Positions 1-6,205 of a DNA stretch of 8,495 nt are shown here, piece after piece. Within the stretch, counting starts at the first letter, position 1; the number at the start of each line of letters is the position of its first letter. The notes below the pieces were generated by a model. The model was not told the origin of the DNA, did no database searches, and was given only the letters and a program-made list of their open reading frames with translations. Made by a program: the position numbers and the translations under genes. The stretch comes from Planctomycetaceae bacterium (GTDB taxonomy: Bacteria > Planctomycetota > Planctomycetia > Pirellulales > Pirellulaceae): assembly GCA_007129635.1 (NCBI GenBank), contig SKVE01000380.1, forward strand, positions 1 through 8,495, given 5' to 3'.

Positions 1-7
1 CACATTG

Positions 8-68
8 AGTGTGCCGTAACCGGCGGACGGAGTGTGCCGTAACTGGCGGACGGCACACGGAGTGTGCC
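8..68. repeat. Two tandem 23-bp units plus a perfect hairpin
   Basis: Two 23-bp units lie head to tail at 8-30 and 31-53. Each begins AGTGTGCCGTAAC and ends GGCGGACGG, and they differ at one base (C versus T at the 14th position). A third, partial copy of the first eight bases starts at 61. Overlapping the end, GGCACAC (52-58) and GTGTGCC (62-68) form a perfect 7-bp stem with a GGA loop. Inside unit 1, GCCG (13-16) and CGGC (21-24) pair around TAAC; in unit 2 the single change leaves a G-T wobble, so pairing survives. The element lies 41 bp beyond the stop codon of the minus-strand LarA-type gene. No T tract follows the hairpin on that strand, so it is not a classic intrinsic terminator. It looks like a piece of a dispersed intergenic repeat cut by the window edge; that reading is inference. 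Confidence 0.7.
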
Positions 69-108
69 TGCTACAATTGGTTCAGGTTATTTCTGCGAGG
101 GTGCTACG

Positions 109-1386
109 TCAGGGTGCGACTTCTGCCACGACGTAAGGGCCTTTGGGAATGACGGCGATGGTCGCGTCGGGACCGTACTCTTGCAAACACTCAGCGATGG
201 CAGCTTCGACGCTGGGACAAGCTTGGACGAACAAGCCGTTCAGCGTTTCGCTGGGCAGGCCGTCGCTGACCACCTTGATCTTAGCGCGGCGCGAAACGGC
301 CGCCATTTTCTCCAATTGCCACTGATCCATCACAAAGTAGTCGGGATCACCCAAAATGCGTGCGATAAACGCCGCCGGGCTCTCGTGCTGTTGAAATAGA
401 CTTTGAAACGGTTGGCTGCCGATCCCTTCGCTCATGCTGGCCGCCAGGATCACGGTGCCACCCTGCCTGACGATCGGCAAGGCGGCCGTCATGCCCTTGA
501 CCGATTGGTAAAAGGTGGTGTCCAGCGGGTATCCGGCCGAAGTCGTCACGACGATATCGACCGGCTCGGGCACCCGCGCGGTGACCAGTGGCCGGACGAA
601 CTGGCAGCCCTCCAGGAACGCCTGCTCCATGTCGCCCGCGACAAATCTGAGCGGCCGGCGTTGCGCGTCGATTACGACATTGACGATAAAATCACATCCA
701 GCTCGACGCCCGATCCAGGTGTTTTCCTCGTGGACCGGATTGCCGTCCAAAATACCGCTGTCCGAACGTGGATGGTCCAGAAACGCGGGGCTGTGCCAGG
801 CGCGGATCGTTTCGAGCCCGGCGATGCCCGGGCAGATCAACTTGCGACCGCCAGAAAAACCGGCCATCAGATGCGGCTCGATCAGACCGGTAGCGATCTT
901 CAGATCGGCCTGGACGTAACGGCTGTCGATCCAGATCGGTACGCCCCGAGGGCTCTCGCCCAGCCAAGTGTGTTCGTCCTGCCGCTCACCAAAATGATTC
1001 TCGATTCGATAGCGATCTACAATCGGCCGACCGACCATCTCGACCAACTCGCCCCCCAGATTGGGACGATGCAGTCCTGTTGCTACGAGGATCAGGATCT
1101 TATCACGAGCAATACCCGCCCGCTCGAGCGTTTCGAGCATCGGGGTCAGGATCATTTGATTCGGGACAGGACGCGTGATATCACAGATCAGGATACAGGC
1201 ATCTTTGCGGCCTTCCGCCAAATCCGCCAGCGATGGCGTACCCGTGGGCCTATCGAGAACCTCACTTAGGGCTATTTGAGGATGTGGAAGCGGTTGGGCG
1301 GGCTGATAATTCAGCGTGCGCACGACGTTTCGATCCGGCAGATCGACTTGCAGGCCGCTCTTGCCGTAATCGAGTCGCACACGCAT
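109..1386 (-). CDS. larA: LarA-type nickel-pincer lactate racemase family protein
   Basis: The family interconverts D- and L-lactate, or related 2-hydroxy acids, using a nickel pincer nucleotide bound to a lysine; it is cytoplasmic. At 425 residues it matches Lactobacillus plantarum LarA (424). Counting from the ATG at 1386, the N-terminal DITRPVP motif is at about 69-75. His106, His172, Lys182 and His198 keep exactly the spacing of LarA His108, His174, Lys184 and His200 (catalytic bases, cofactor lysine, nickel ligand), in the block EPHLMAGFSGGRK and AWH. YQSVK (Tyr293, Gln294, Lys297) and a DQWQ motif also match. I chose ATG because GAAGGG lies 9 nt before it; a TTG 21 nt upstream would add seven residues. 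It sits 35 bp downstream of the small basic protein gene and probably shares its transcript. The cofactor genes larB, larC and larE are not in the window. Many homologues act on substrates other than lactate, so the fold is sure but the substrate is not. Confidence 0.88.
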   Translation of the reverse strand: MRVRLDYGKSGLQVDLPDRNVVRTLNYQPAQPLPHPQIALSEVLDRPTGTPSLADLAEGRKDACILICDITRPVPNQMILTPMLETLERAGIARDKILILVATGLHRPNLGGELVEMVGRPIVDRYRIENHFGERQDEHTWLGESPRGVPIWIDSRYVQADLKIATGLIEPHLMAGFSGGRKLICPGIAGLETIRAWHSPAFLDHPRSDSGILDGNPVHEENTWIGRRAGCDFIVNVVIDAQRRPLRFVAGDMEQAFLEGCQFVRPLVTARVPEPVDIVVTTSAGYPLDTTFYQSVKGMTAALPIVRQGGTVILAASMSEGIGSQPFQSLFQQHESPAAFIARILGDPDYFVMDQWQLEKMAAVSRRAKIKVVSDGLPSETLNGLFVQACPSVEAAIAECLQEYGPDATIAVIPKGPYVVAEVAP

Positions 1387-1421
1387 CTTGCGAAACCCTT
1401 CAGCCAATTCAGGCGGGTTGG

Positions 1422-1625
1422 CTACTTCTCGTCTTCCTTGCCCTTAACCTTCTTCTTCTTCTTCAAAGAAATCTTTTGGACTCGCACCTTGGGCATGCCC
1501 AGCACCGAATCGCCTTCCTTCCAGCGGTCGGCATCCTGCAGCTTGGCCAGCCGTTCTGCACGAGTCAGCACGTTGCGATTGCGGATCGCTCCGGCCCGAA
1601 TTCTCAAACTTTTGTCAATGGTCAT
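1422..1625 (-). CDS. Small basic protein, PVC-superphylum family
   Basis: This 67-residue protein has the pattern I associate with the small basic protein family of Planctomycetes, Verrucomicrobia and Chlamydiae: N-terminal IDKSLRIR, then NVLTRAERLAKL at about 18-29, then a PKVRV segment at 45-49. The tail is Lys-rich: five consecutive Lys at 55-59 and a KGKEDEK end, encoded by an AAG run. There is no signal peptide or membrane segment. The composition suggests RNA or ribosome binding, but I know of no proven function. The ATG at 1625 has AGGGA (1635-1639) 9 nt upstream, and a near-consensus promoter lies about 70 bp upstream, consistent with strong constitutive expression. The LarA-type gene follows after 35 bp. 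Recognition of the family is from memory of its sequence pattern. Confidence 0.85.
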   Translation of the reverse strand: MTIDKSLRIRAGAIRNRNVLTRAERLAKLQDADRWKEGDSVLGMPKVRVQKISLKKKKKVKGKEDEK

Positions 1626-1799
1626 AACGCCAAGTCCCTATCGAATACGTTTTCGGTAACGCCTGTATGTTGAGCGTCTGCTACGGAAGCGTGTGAAGTA
1701 TAGGCGGTCTTCGTCCCGTTCGCAACCGATGATAAACCAGTGACTACAGGACTCTTGTCGACATGCCTAAAGGTGGGTATCGTGGTGTTCCAACCGCGC
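1626..1799. other. Intergenic region with promoter and short leader
   Basis: About 174 bp separate the small basic protein gene from the propeller gene, both on the minus strand. The left part holds the promoter and an estimated 64-nt untranslated leader for the small basic protein. The part nearest the propeller stop (about 1726-1799) shows no clear terminator hairpin with a T tract, no convincing short reading frame and no tRNA-like structure. Confidence 0.6.
1697..1725 (-). promoter_or_regulatory. Sigma-70-type promoter for small basic protein and LarA-type gene
   Basis: On the minus strand, TTGCGA (1720-1725) and TATACT (1697-1702) are separated by exactly 17 bp. The -35 matches the TTGACA consensus at four of six bases and the -10 matches TATAAT at five of six. 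A transcript would begin near 1690, giving a leader of roughly 64 nt before the ATG at 1625. This is the best-looking housekeeping promoter in the window, which fits a gene for an abundant small basic protein. It is a consensus match, not proof of activity. Confidence 0.65.
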
Positions 1800-2630
1800 T
1801 CAATCCGTTGTGGCTTCCAGTTTTTGTAAACGGCCTTCTGGGGTGATTTCGAACACGGCTTTGGCGTGCGGATCGACGACCATCAGGTTTTTCTGTCGCC
1901 AAGCCAGTCCAACTGGATTGATCAGAGGGTCACCAGACACCCACATTTCTGGTTTGCCACCTCTTGGGATCTTCCAAACCGCTTTGGCAAAACCGTCGGT
2001 CACGTAGGCGGTGTTATCGGCGGCCAGCGCGATATTATGGGGAAACTGGAAGGGCCGTCCCGCCACCACCACTTGGACCTCGCCGGTTGGAGTGACACGG
2101 ACGACCTGGTCCTTACCCCCTTGAGCCACGACCCACAGATTATCGTCGGCGTCACAGACCACGCCGCGTGGCGCTTGAACGTCGGCCAAGGGCTCTGGCT
2201 GGCCACCCGCGGCGGGCACTCGCCAGATCCGATGCAGTTCAAGATCGGCCACCAGCAATTCGCCTTTGCTGTTCACGGCAACACTCATCGGCATCCCGAT
2301 CCCGCCATCGGTCAGCGGTACCGGGTTCTTCGAATCGTCGAAACGGTAGACTTCGCGGGTGGCCGTATCCCCGGCGATCAAGGCTCCGGAGCGATCCATG
2401 ACAACGCATCGGACGGCATTCAGCCGCGTGCGATATTTCTTCGAGCCTTGAAACAGCAACGATCTTTTCCCGCCCTCGATCTTCCAAATCCCGGGAAGAT
2501 ACCGATCTGCGACAAAAATCTCGCCGGATTCAGCGGCCGCAGCAGATAAGGGATATTCCATCTGGGCCGATGCGGATGATTGCAGGACGAGGACGAAGGT
2601 CAGGGGTAGGATAAATCGAATCGTATGCAT
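1800..2630 (-). CDS. Secreted six-bladed NHL/SMP-30-like beta-propeller
   Basis: From the ATG at 2630 the protein has 276 residues. Residues 1-22 are a clear signal peptide: a short basic start, a hydrophobic stretch (IRFILPLTFVLVL) and an ASA cleavage motif before Gln23, so it is probably exported to the periplasm or cell surface. The rest holds six copies of a strand pattern of the type G-L/I-x-V-A-D followed by V/I-W-K/R-I-P, at about 38-60, 80-108, 122-150, 163-190, 205-231 and 247-272, as expected for NHL or SMP-30/gluconolactonase-like six-bladed propellers. I see no catalytic set firm enough to claim lactonase activity; binding or scaffolding is equally possible. A GTG at 2666 would add twelve residues ahead of the signal peptide and is less likely; neither start has a good Shine-Dalgarno site. 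It is transcribed divergently from the SDR gene and stands alone. Confidence 0.8.
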   Translation of the reverse strand: MHTIRFILPLTFVLVLQSSASAQMEYPLSAAAAESGEIFVADRYLPGIWKIEGGKRSLLFQGSKKYRTRLNAVRCVVMDRSGALIAGDTATREVYRFDDSKNPVPLTDGGIGMPMSVAVNSKGELLVADLELHRIWRVPAAGGQPEPLADVQAPRGVVCDADDNLWVVAQGGKDQVVRVTPTGEVQVVVAGRPFQFPHNIALAADNTAYVTDGFAKAVWKIPRGGKPEMWVSGDPLINPVGLAWRQKNLMVVDPHAKAVFEITPEGRLQKLEATTD

Positions 2631-2778
2631 GGCTAGGATCGCAGTCACAGAAAGAAGACGGGCCACAACGCATTCAACGATCGGGTGGTCAGCGGTCCAG
2701 CGGAACGCGACGACGCTTGGGATCGCCTTACCGGTTGTTTAAGATAACATAGCAGATAGCGAATGTCGAGAATCCCCT
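2631..2778. other. Divergent intergenic region
   Basis: About 148 bp separate the propeller gene start from the SDR gene start. A moderate plus-strand promoter lies at 2717-2745. No convincing minus-strand promoter, operator palindrome or small reading frame was seen. Confidence 0.5.
2717..2745 (+). promoter_or_regulatory. Candidate promoter for the SDR-DUF2867 gene
   Basis: In the gap between the two divergent genes, TTGGGA (2717-2722) and TAAGAT (2740-2745) are spaced by 17 bp on the plus strand, each matching consensus at four of six bases. It would give a leader of about 27 nt before the ATG at 2779. The match is moderate. No equally good promoter was seen on the minus strand for the propeller gene. 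Confidence 0.4.
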
Positions 2779-4320
2779 ATGAGTCAGGCTTTTATCATGA
2801 GCATTCAACGTCGATCCGTTCTAATCACCGGTGCCAGTGGTTACGTTGGTGGACGGTTGCTTCCTCTGTTGGAAACTGCCGGTCATGAGGTGCGATGCTT
2901 GGCTCGCCGCCCGGAAAACCTGAAGTCTCGGGTAGCGGCTGGCACCCAGGCGGTGGCTGGCGATATGATGGACCGACCGTCGCTGGACGCCGCCCTGGAA
3001 GGCATCGACACGGCTTATTACCTGGTGCACTCGATGGGCAACGACCGGGACTTCGAGCGTCTGGATCGGACGGCCGCGACCAATTTTGCCGAGGCGGCCA
3101 AGCAGGCGGGAGTTCGTCGGATCATCTACTTGGGCGGTCTGGGCGATCCGGCTGAAAAACTGTCAAAACATCTGCGCAGCCGACACGAGACGGGTGAGCT
3201 GTTACGCAGCCCGCAAGTCCAAGTGATCGAATTCCGGGCGTCGATCGTCATCGGATCGGGCAGCTTGAGCTTCGAACTGATCCGAGCATTGGTCCAGCGT
3301 CTGCCGGTGATGATCTGTCCCCGATGGGTGGCGGTGATGGCTCAGCCTATCGCGGTCGAGGATCTTTTGGACTACTTGGTTGCCGCGTTGGAACTCCCCG
3401 AGGGCGAGTCAAAAATCTACGAGATCGGGGGGCCCGACCAGGTTTCTTACGGTGATATCATGCACGAATACGCGCGTCAGCGCGGCTTGCGACGGTGGAT
3501 GATTCCCGTGCCTGTGCTGACACCCTACCTTTCCAGTCTTTGGTTGGGGTTGGTGACCCCCGTGCATGCTCGTGTTGGACGCAAGTTGGTGGGCAGCCTG
3601 CGAAATCCGACGCTTGTCAAAGACATGGCGGCACTGGAGACCTTTCCGATCCGGCCGCGCGGGTTGCGCAAGGCGATCGAACGGGCTTTTGTGAATGAGG
3701 ATCGGGAGTTCGCGCAGACGCGTTGGTCGGACGCATTATCCTCGTCTGGCAAGCCGAAAACTTGGGGGGGTATCCGTTTCGGTTCTCGTTTGATCGATTC
3801 TCGAACGATCGAGGTCGATGTACCATCTGCGCAGGCTTTCGCGCCCATCCAGCGTATCGGGGGCCGCACCGGCTGGTACTATGGAACTTGGTTGTGGAGC
3901 ATCCGCGGATTTCTCGATCGCTTGGTAGGTGGCGTTGGTCTGCGGCGAGGGCGACGTGATCCGGTCGATCTGCGGGTGGGAGAAGCGTTGGATTTTTGGC
4001 GAGTCGAGCAGTTCGAGCCGGATCGGCTGTTGCGTTTGCAGGCCGAAATGAAGGTTCCCGGCCGAGCATGGCTGGAGTTCGAAGTGGACGGCGACCAACA
4101 AAGGAGCACGATCCGTCAGACGGCGTTGTTTGATCCTGTCGGATTGGTAGGCCTGATCTACTGGTACTCGTTGTTTCCCTTGCACGAATTGGTTTTTGCG
4201 GGGATGTTGCGAGGGATCGCTCGCGCGGCCAAGCAGGCAACCGTCGTAAACGACTCAGCCCAACCTTCTACTGCCGAAGACCCTTGCGGGTTGTCGTCTC
4301 AGGACGATCCGCAACAATAG
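2779..4320 (+). CDS. SDR-family NAD(P)-binding oxidoreductase fused to DUF2867-like domain
   Basis: The protein has 513 residues in two parts. Residues 13 to about 300 form an atypical short-chain dehydrogenase/reductase fold: the dinucleotide-binding TGASGYVG is at 17-24, an acidic GDM follows at 61-63 where the cofactor adenine is usually contacted, YYLVHSM is at 80-86, IIYLGGLGD at 115-123, and the HLRSRHETGELLR segment (131-143) is typical of the NmrA/YbjT-like branch. There is no standard Tyr-x-x-x-Lys pair at the usual place, so catalysis is uncertain. Residues about 335-485 match my memory of DUF2867, rich in Trp and Tyr, ending in a hydrophobic stretch (about 452-476) that may touch the membrane. 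This two-domain arrangement is a known bacterial architecture of unknown substrate. An ATG at 2797 (residue 7) would give a more standard start; neither start has a strong ribosome binding site. A membrane protein gene follows after 54 bp and may be co-transcribed. Confidence 0.85.
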   Translation: MSQAFIMSIQRRSVLITGASGYVGGRLLPLLETAGHEVRCLARRPENLKSRVAAGTQAVAGDMMDRPSLDAALEGIDTAYYLVHSMGNDRDFERLDRTAATNFAEAAKQAGVRRIIYLGGLGDPAEKLSKHLRSRHETGELLRSPQVQVIEFRASIVIGSGSLSFELIRALVQRLPVMICPRWVAVMAQPIAVEDLLDYLVAALELPEGESKIYEIGGPDQVSYGDIMHEYARQRGLRRWMIPVPVLTPYLSSLWLGLVTPVHARVGRKLVGSLRNPTLVKDMAALETFPIRPRGLRKAIERAFVNEDREFAQTRWSDALSSSGKPKTWGGIRFGSRLIDSRTIEVDVPSAQAFAPIQRIGGRTGWYYGTWLWSIRGFLDRLVGGVGLRRGRRDPVDLRVGEALDFWRVEQFEPDRLLRLQAEMKVPGRAWLEFEVDGDQQRSTIRQTALFDPVGLVGLIYWYSLFPLHELVFAGMLRGIARAAKQATVVNDSAQPSTAEDPCGLSSQDDPQQ

Positions 4321-4361
4321 TAGCAACGCATCTCAGGTCTCCGGCCTAAAAAACACAGCAC

Positions 4362-4367
4362 AGGAAG
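4362..4367 (+). promoter_or_regulatory. Shine-Dalgarno site of the four-helix membrane protein
   Basis: AGGAAG lies 7 nt before the ATG at 4375. It is one of the clearest ribosome binding sites in the window and fixes this start. The 54-bp gap behind the SDR stop codon shows no convincing promoter, which favours co-transcription with the SDR gene. Confidence 0.7.
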
Positions 4368-4374
4368 AAAAACA

Positions 4375-4758
4375 ATGGGTAAGACGGCGATTCTCTTTGG
4401 GGGCCTGATGATTTTGCTCGGGCTTGGACTGTACGTCGGTCTGCTTATCGTTGACGGCCAGCCACCGAGTGCGACGGTACTGATCCCCACGTTTTTTGGA
4501 ACGCCGATCCTTCTGCTGGGGCTGTTGGCTTTGAAGGACACGTATCGCAAGCACGCGATGCATGTGGTTGCCGTTTTGGCCCTACTGGGGTTCCTGGCTC
4601 CCGCTTCTCGACTGGTCATGCAGTTGGCTCGCGGTGCTGAAGTAGCCGTCTTGCCGATGATCTCGCTGATCTTCATGGCGTTGTTGAGCGGCGGTCTGCT
4701 GGTTCTTTGCGTGAAATCGTTTATCGACTCCCGTCGTCGCCAAGCGGCGGAAGTCTGA
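4375..4758 (+). CDS. Small four-helix inner membrane protein of unknown function
   Basis: The protein has 127 residues and is almost entirely hydrophobic. Four membrane segments are visible at about 5-27, 34-53, 62-82 and 91-113. Short charged links separate them (KDTYRKH at 54-60, a small RG-containing link near 86-89), and the tail is basic (SRRRQ, 119-123). By the positive-inside rule, the charged link between helices 2 and 3 and the C-terminus are probably cytoplasmic. I recognise no catalytic motif and no named family; it resembles small planctomycete hypothetical membrane proteins. It follows the SDR-DUF2867 gene by 54 bp on the same strand, so a shared envelope-related role is possible but unproven. 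Its stop codon is only 6 bp from the stop of the convergent GTPase gene. Confidence 0.8.
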   Translation: MGKTAILFGGLMILLGLGLYVGLLIVDGQPPSATVLIPTFFGTPILLLGLLALKDTYRKHAMHVVAVLALLGFLAPASRLVMQLARGAEVAVLPMISLIFMALLSGGLLVLCVKSFIDSRRRQAAEV

Positions 4759-4764
4759 CCAACA

Positions 4765-5994
4765 TCAGCCGTACCGCGCGATCGCCTTCATCACGTCACG
4801 ATTGGCCGCCAAGACTCGCTCGTAGAACGGATTGCCAATTTGTGTTTTTCTTGCTGAAACTACGGGACCGACTCCCACGGCGGCACGAAGGATGGCCGCC
4901 GCCGTCTGAGACTGGTCACCAAAAAGTTGGACTTGGCTTGCCTTCAAGGCGTTGACTTGCCGGTGAGTGAAGGGCACTGCTTGCCCTGACCTTGGGGGCA
5001 ACGGAACCAACGTTTCCACAATCGCTTTGACCAGGTCGCCGACGCCGTCTCCTGTCAATGCGTTCGTGAAGATTCCCTCGTGATCTAGATCCCTGGTCCT
5101 CTTATCGATCTTGTTGTAGATGGACAAGAATTGTTGGCCGCATCCTTCGGTGAGAGTAACCTCTGGCGAACTCTGGCTGGCATCGTAAACCAACAAAACC
5201 AAATCCGCTTTCTCTCGTTGCTGACGGGAACGTTCGACTCCTTCGGCTTCGACCCCTGAAGCCTGATCTTGTAGACCGGCCGTATCCGATAATTCGATCG
5301 GCCATCCCTCCAAAGCAGTGTGGGTCGTCAACACATCCCGAGTCGTTCCGGGCTGGTCGTAAACGATGGATCGCTGATGGGCGAGCAAAGCATTGATCAG
5401 GGTGCTTTTGCCAACATTGGGAGGTCCCCAAAGCACCACGCGATACGGTTCGATCAGGTGCAATCCGATACGGCTTTGCTGGATCAGTTCTTCCATCGAC
5501 GCAGTAGCGGTCGGAATGTCGCCGGATGCTAACGCCCTGAGTATCTTTTCCCATTGTGCGCGAAGCGCTCCGCGGACCTGGTCCATCAAGATGGCTGCCG
5601 ACCGCTCGGTGCGAGCCTGAGTCAAGGCGATGCAGGCTTCGGCGGCAAATGGGTCGGCCGATGTCTGCCAGAGCAAATCGGGCCAAGCCAGTTCGCGGCA
5701 GCCGTCTTCGACAAGGTTTTGGATGATCGACGCCGGTGCAGCACGTCCGCCGTGCCCATGAATCTCGACCCAATCCGATCGTCGGCAGACCACCAGTTCC
5801 TCGCCGGGACCTTCGCGGGAACGCCAACGTCCGAAAAAGATGCGATCGATCCCCAATTCGCCTAGCGGTCGTCCGCAGGCAGCGTCGAATCGTTCTGCGA
5901 CGCAAGCGACGCAATCCTGCCCACCGACGACTACGGTCGCCACGGCCCCGCGACCGGGAGGTGTCAGCAGGCTGACGAAAGCTTGCTTGTTCAA
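4765..5994 (-). CDS. MnmE/TrmE-like GTPase lacking the C-terminal CxGK motif
   Basis: MnmE is a potassium-activated GTPase that, with MnmG, modifies the wobble uridine of certain tRNAs. With the TTG start at 5994 this protein has 409 residues, against about 450 for MnmE. The N-terminal folate-binding-like domain is recognisable: TPPGRGAVATVVVGG (11-25) and EIHGHGG (77-83). A helical segment follows, then the G domain: GPPNVGKST (190-198, including the Asn that binds potassium in MnmE), GTTRD (216-220), DTAGL (237-241) and NKID (294-297). The C-terminal helical part ends in KAIARYG without the CxGK motif that carries the Cys essential for tRNA modification in E. coli MnmE. I chose TTG because AAAGGA lies 10 nt upstream, nine or so residues before TPPGRG is normal for the family, and a promoter sits within the alternative extension (GTG at 6084). 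It may be a divergent planctomycete MnmE or a paralogue with another role. Confidence 0.82.
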   Translation of the reverse strand: MNKQAFVSLLTPPGRGAVATVVVGGQDCVACVAERFDAACGRPLGELGIDRIFFGRWRSREGPGEELVVCRRSDWVEIHGHGGRAAPASIIQNLVEDGCRELAWPDLLWQTSADPFAAEACIALTQARTERSAAILMDQVRGALRAQWEKILRALASGDIPTATASMEELIQQSRIGLHLIEPYRVVLWGPPNVGKSTLINALLAHQRSIVYDQPGTTRDVLTTHTALEGWPIELSDTAGLQDQASGVEAEGVERSRQQREKADLVLLVYDASQSSPEVTLTEGCGQQFLSIYNKIDKRTRDLDHEGIFTNALTGDGVGDLVKAIVETLVPLPPRSGQAVPFTHRQVNALKASQVQLFGDQSQTAAAILRAAVGVGPVVSARKTQIGNPFYERVLAANRDVMKAIARYG

Positions 5995-6004
5995 GATTTG
6001 GCAG

Positions 6005-6010
6005 TCCTTT
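6005..6010 (-). promoter_or_regulatory. Shine-Dalgarno site that supports the TTG start of the GTPase
   Basis: On the minus strand AAAGGA lies 10 nt before the TTG at 5994. Spacings of 9-10 nt recur for other genes here (1635-1639, 1396-1401, 6192-6196, 7842-7847), so this fits local practice. No comparable site precedes the GTG at 6084. Confidence 0.6.
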
Positions 6011-6045
6011 TGGTAATTCGAGTGGTTCCCTCTTTCGAGCCGCAG

Positions 6046-6074
6046 AGTATGCCAGCGGAATGCTGCTTGGTCAA
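6046..6074 (-). promoter_or_regulatory. Promoter for the MnmE-like GTPase
   Basis: On the minus strand TTGACC (6069-6074, five of six consensus bases) and CATACT (6046-6051, four of six) are separated by exactly 17 bp. A transcript would start near 6039, giving a leader of about 45 nt before the TTG at 5994. Because the promoter falls downstream of the GTG at 6084, the longer reading frame would not be fully transcribed from it. Confidence 0.55.
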
Positions 6075-6205
6075 CCAGGTTCACGGGTTGACCGTCAAGA
6101 GGATCTTGTCACGTAACTGGTGAAACCGATCGCGAGCGGATACAACTAAGGATCGGCAATGCTTTTGGGGCTCGCCGTCTGTCGTTTTTTTAGGAATCAT
6201 CGCTC

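Noticed and set aside
52..68. Hairpin as intrinsic terminator of the LarA-type gene
   Set aside because: No T tract follows the stem on the minus strand, so the classic signal is incomplete.
403..1269. A 288-residue plus-strand reading frame opposite the LarA-type gene
   Set aside because: Its translation has no domain pattern and is a mirror of the minus-strand gene, whose active-site motifs are complete.
1441..1460. CTT repeats as a microsatellite
   Set aside because: They simply encode the Lys run in the tail of the small basic protein on the other strand.
2666..2666. GTG start for the propeller protein at 2666
   Set aside because: It would place twelve residues before a good signal peptide that begins at the ATG at 2630, and no ribosome binding site supports it.
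3617..4240. A 207-residue minus-strand frame opposite the SDR gene
   Set aside because: Rich in Arg, Pro and Ser without any motif, as expected for an antisense shadow in GC-rich DNA; the SDR frame is clearly real.
5102..5914. A 270-residue minus-strand frame overlapping the GTPase in another phase
   Set aside because: Very Arg-rich composition and no motifs; the GTPase frame has all G motifs.
6132..6191. GCGAGC and GCTCGC (6170-6175) followed by seven T before fxsA, a possible attenuator
   Set aside because: The stem is only 6 bp with a 32-nt loop, and the T run starts about ten bases beyond it, directly before the ribosome binding site, so chance is more likely.
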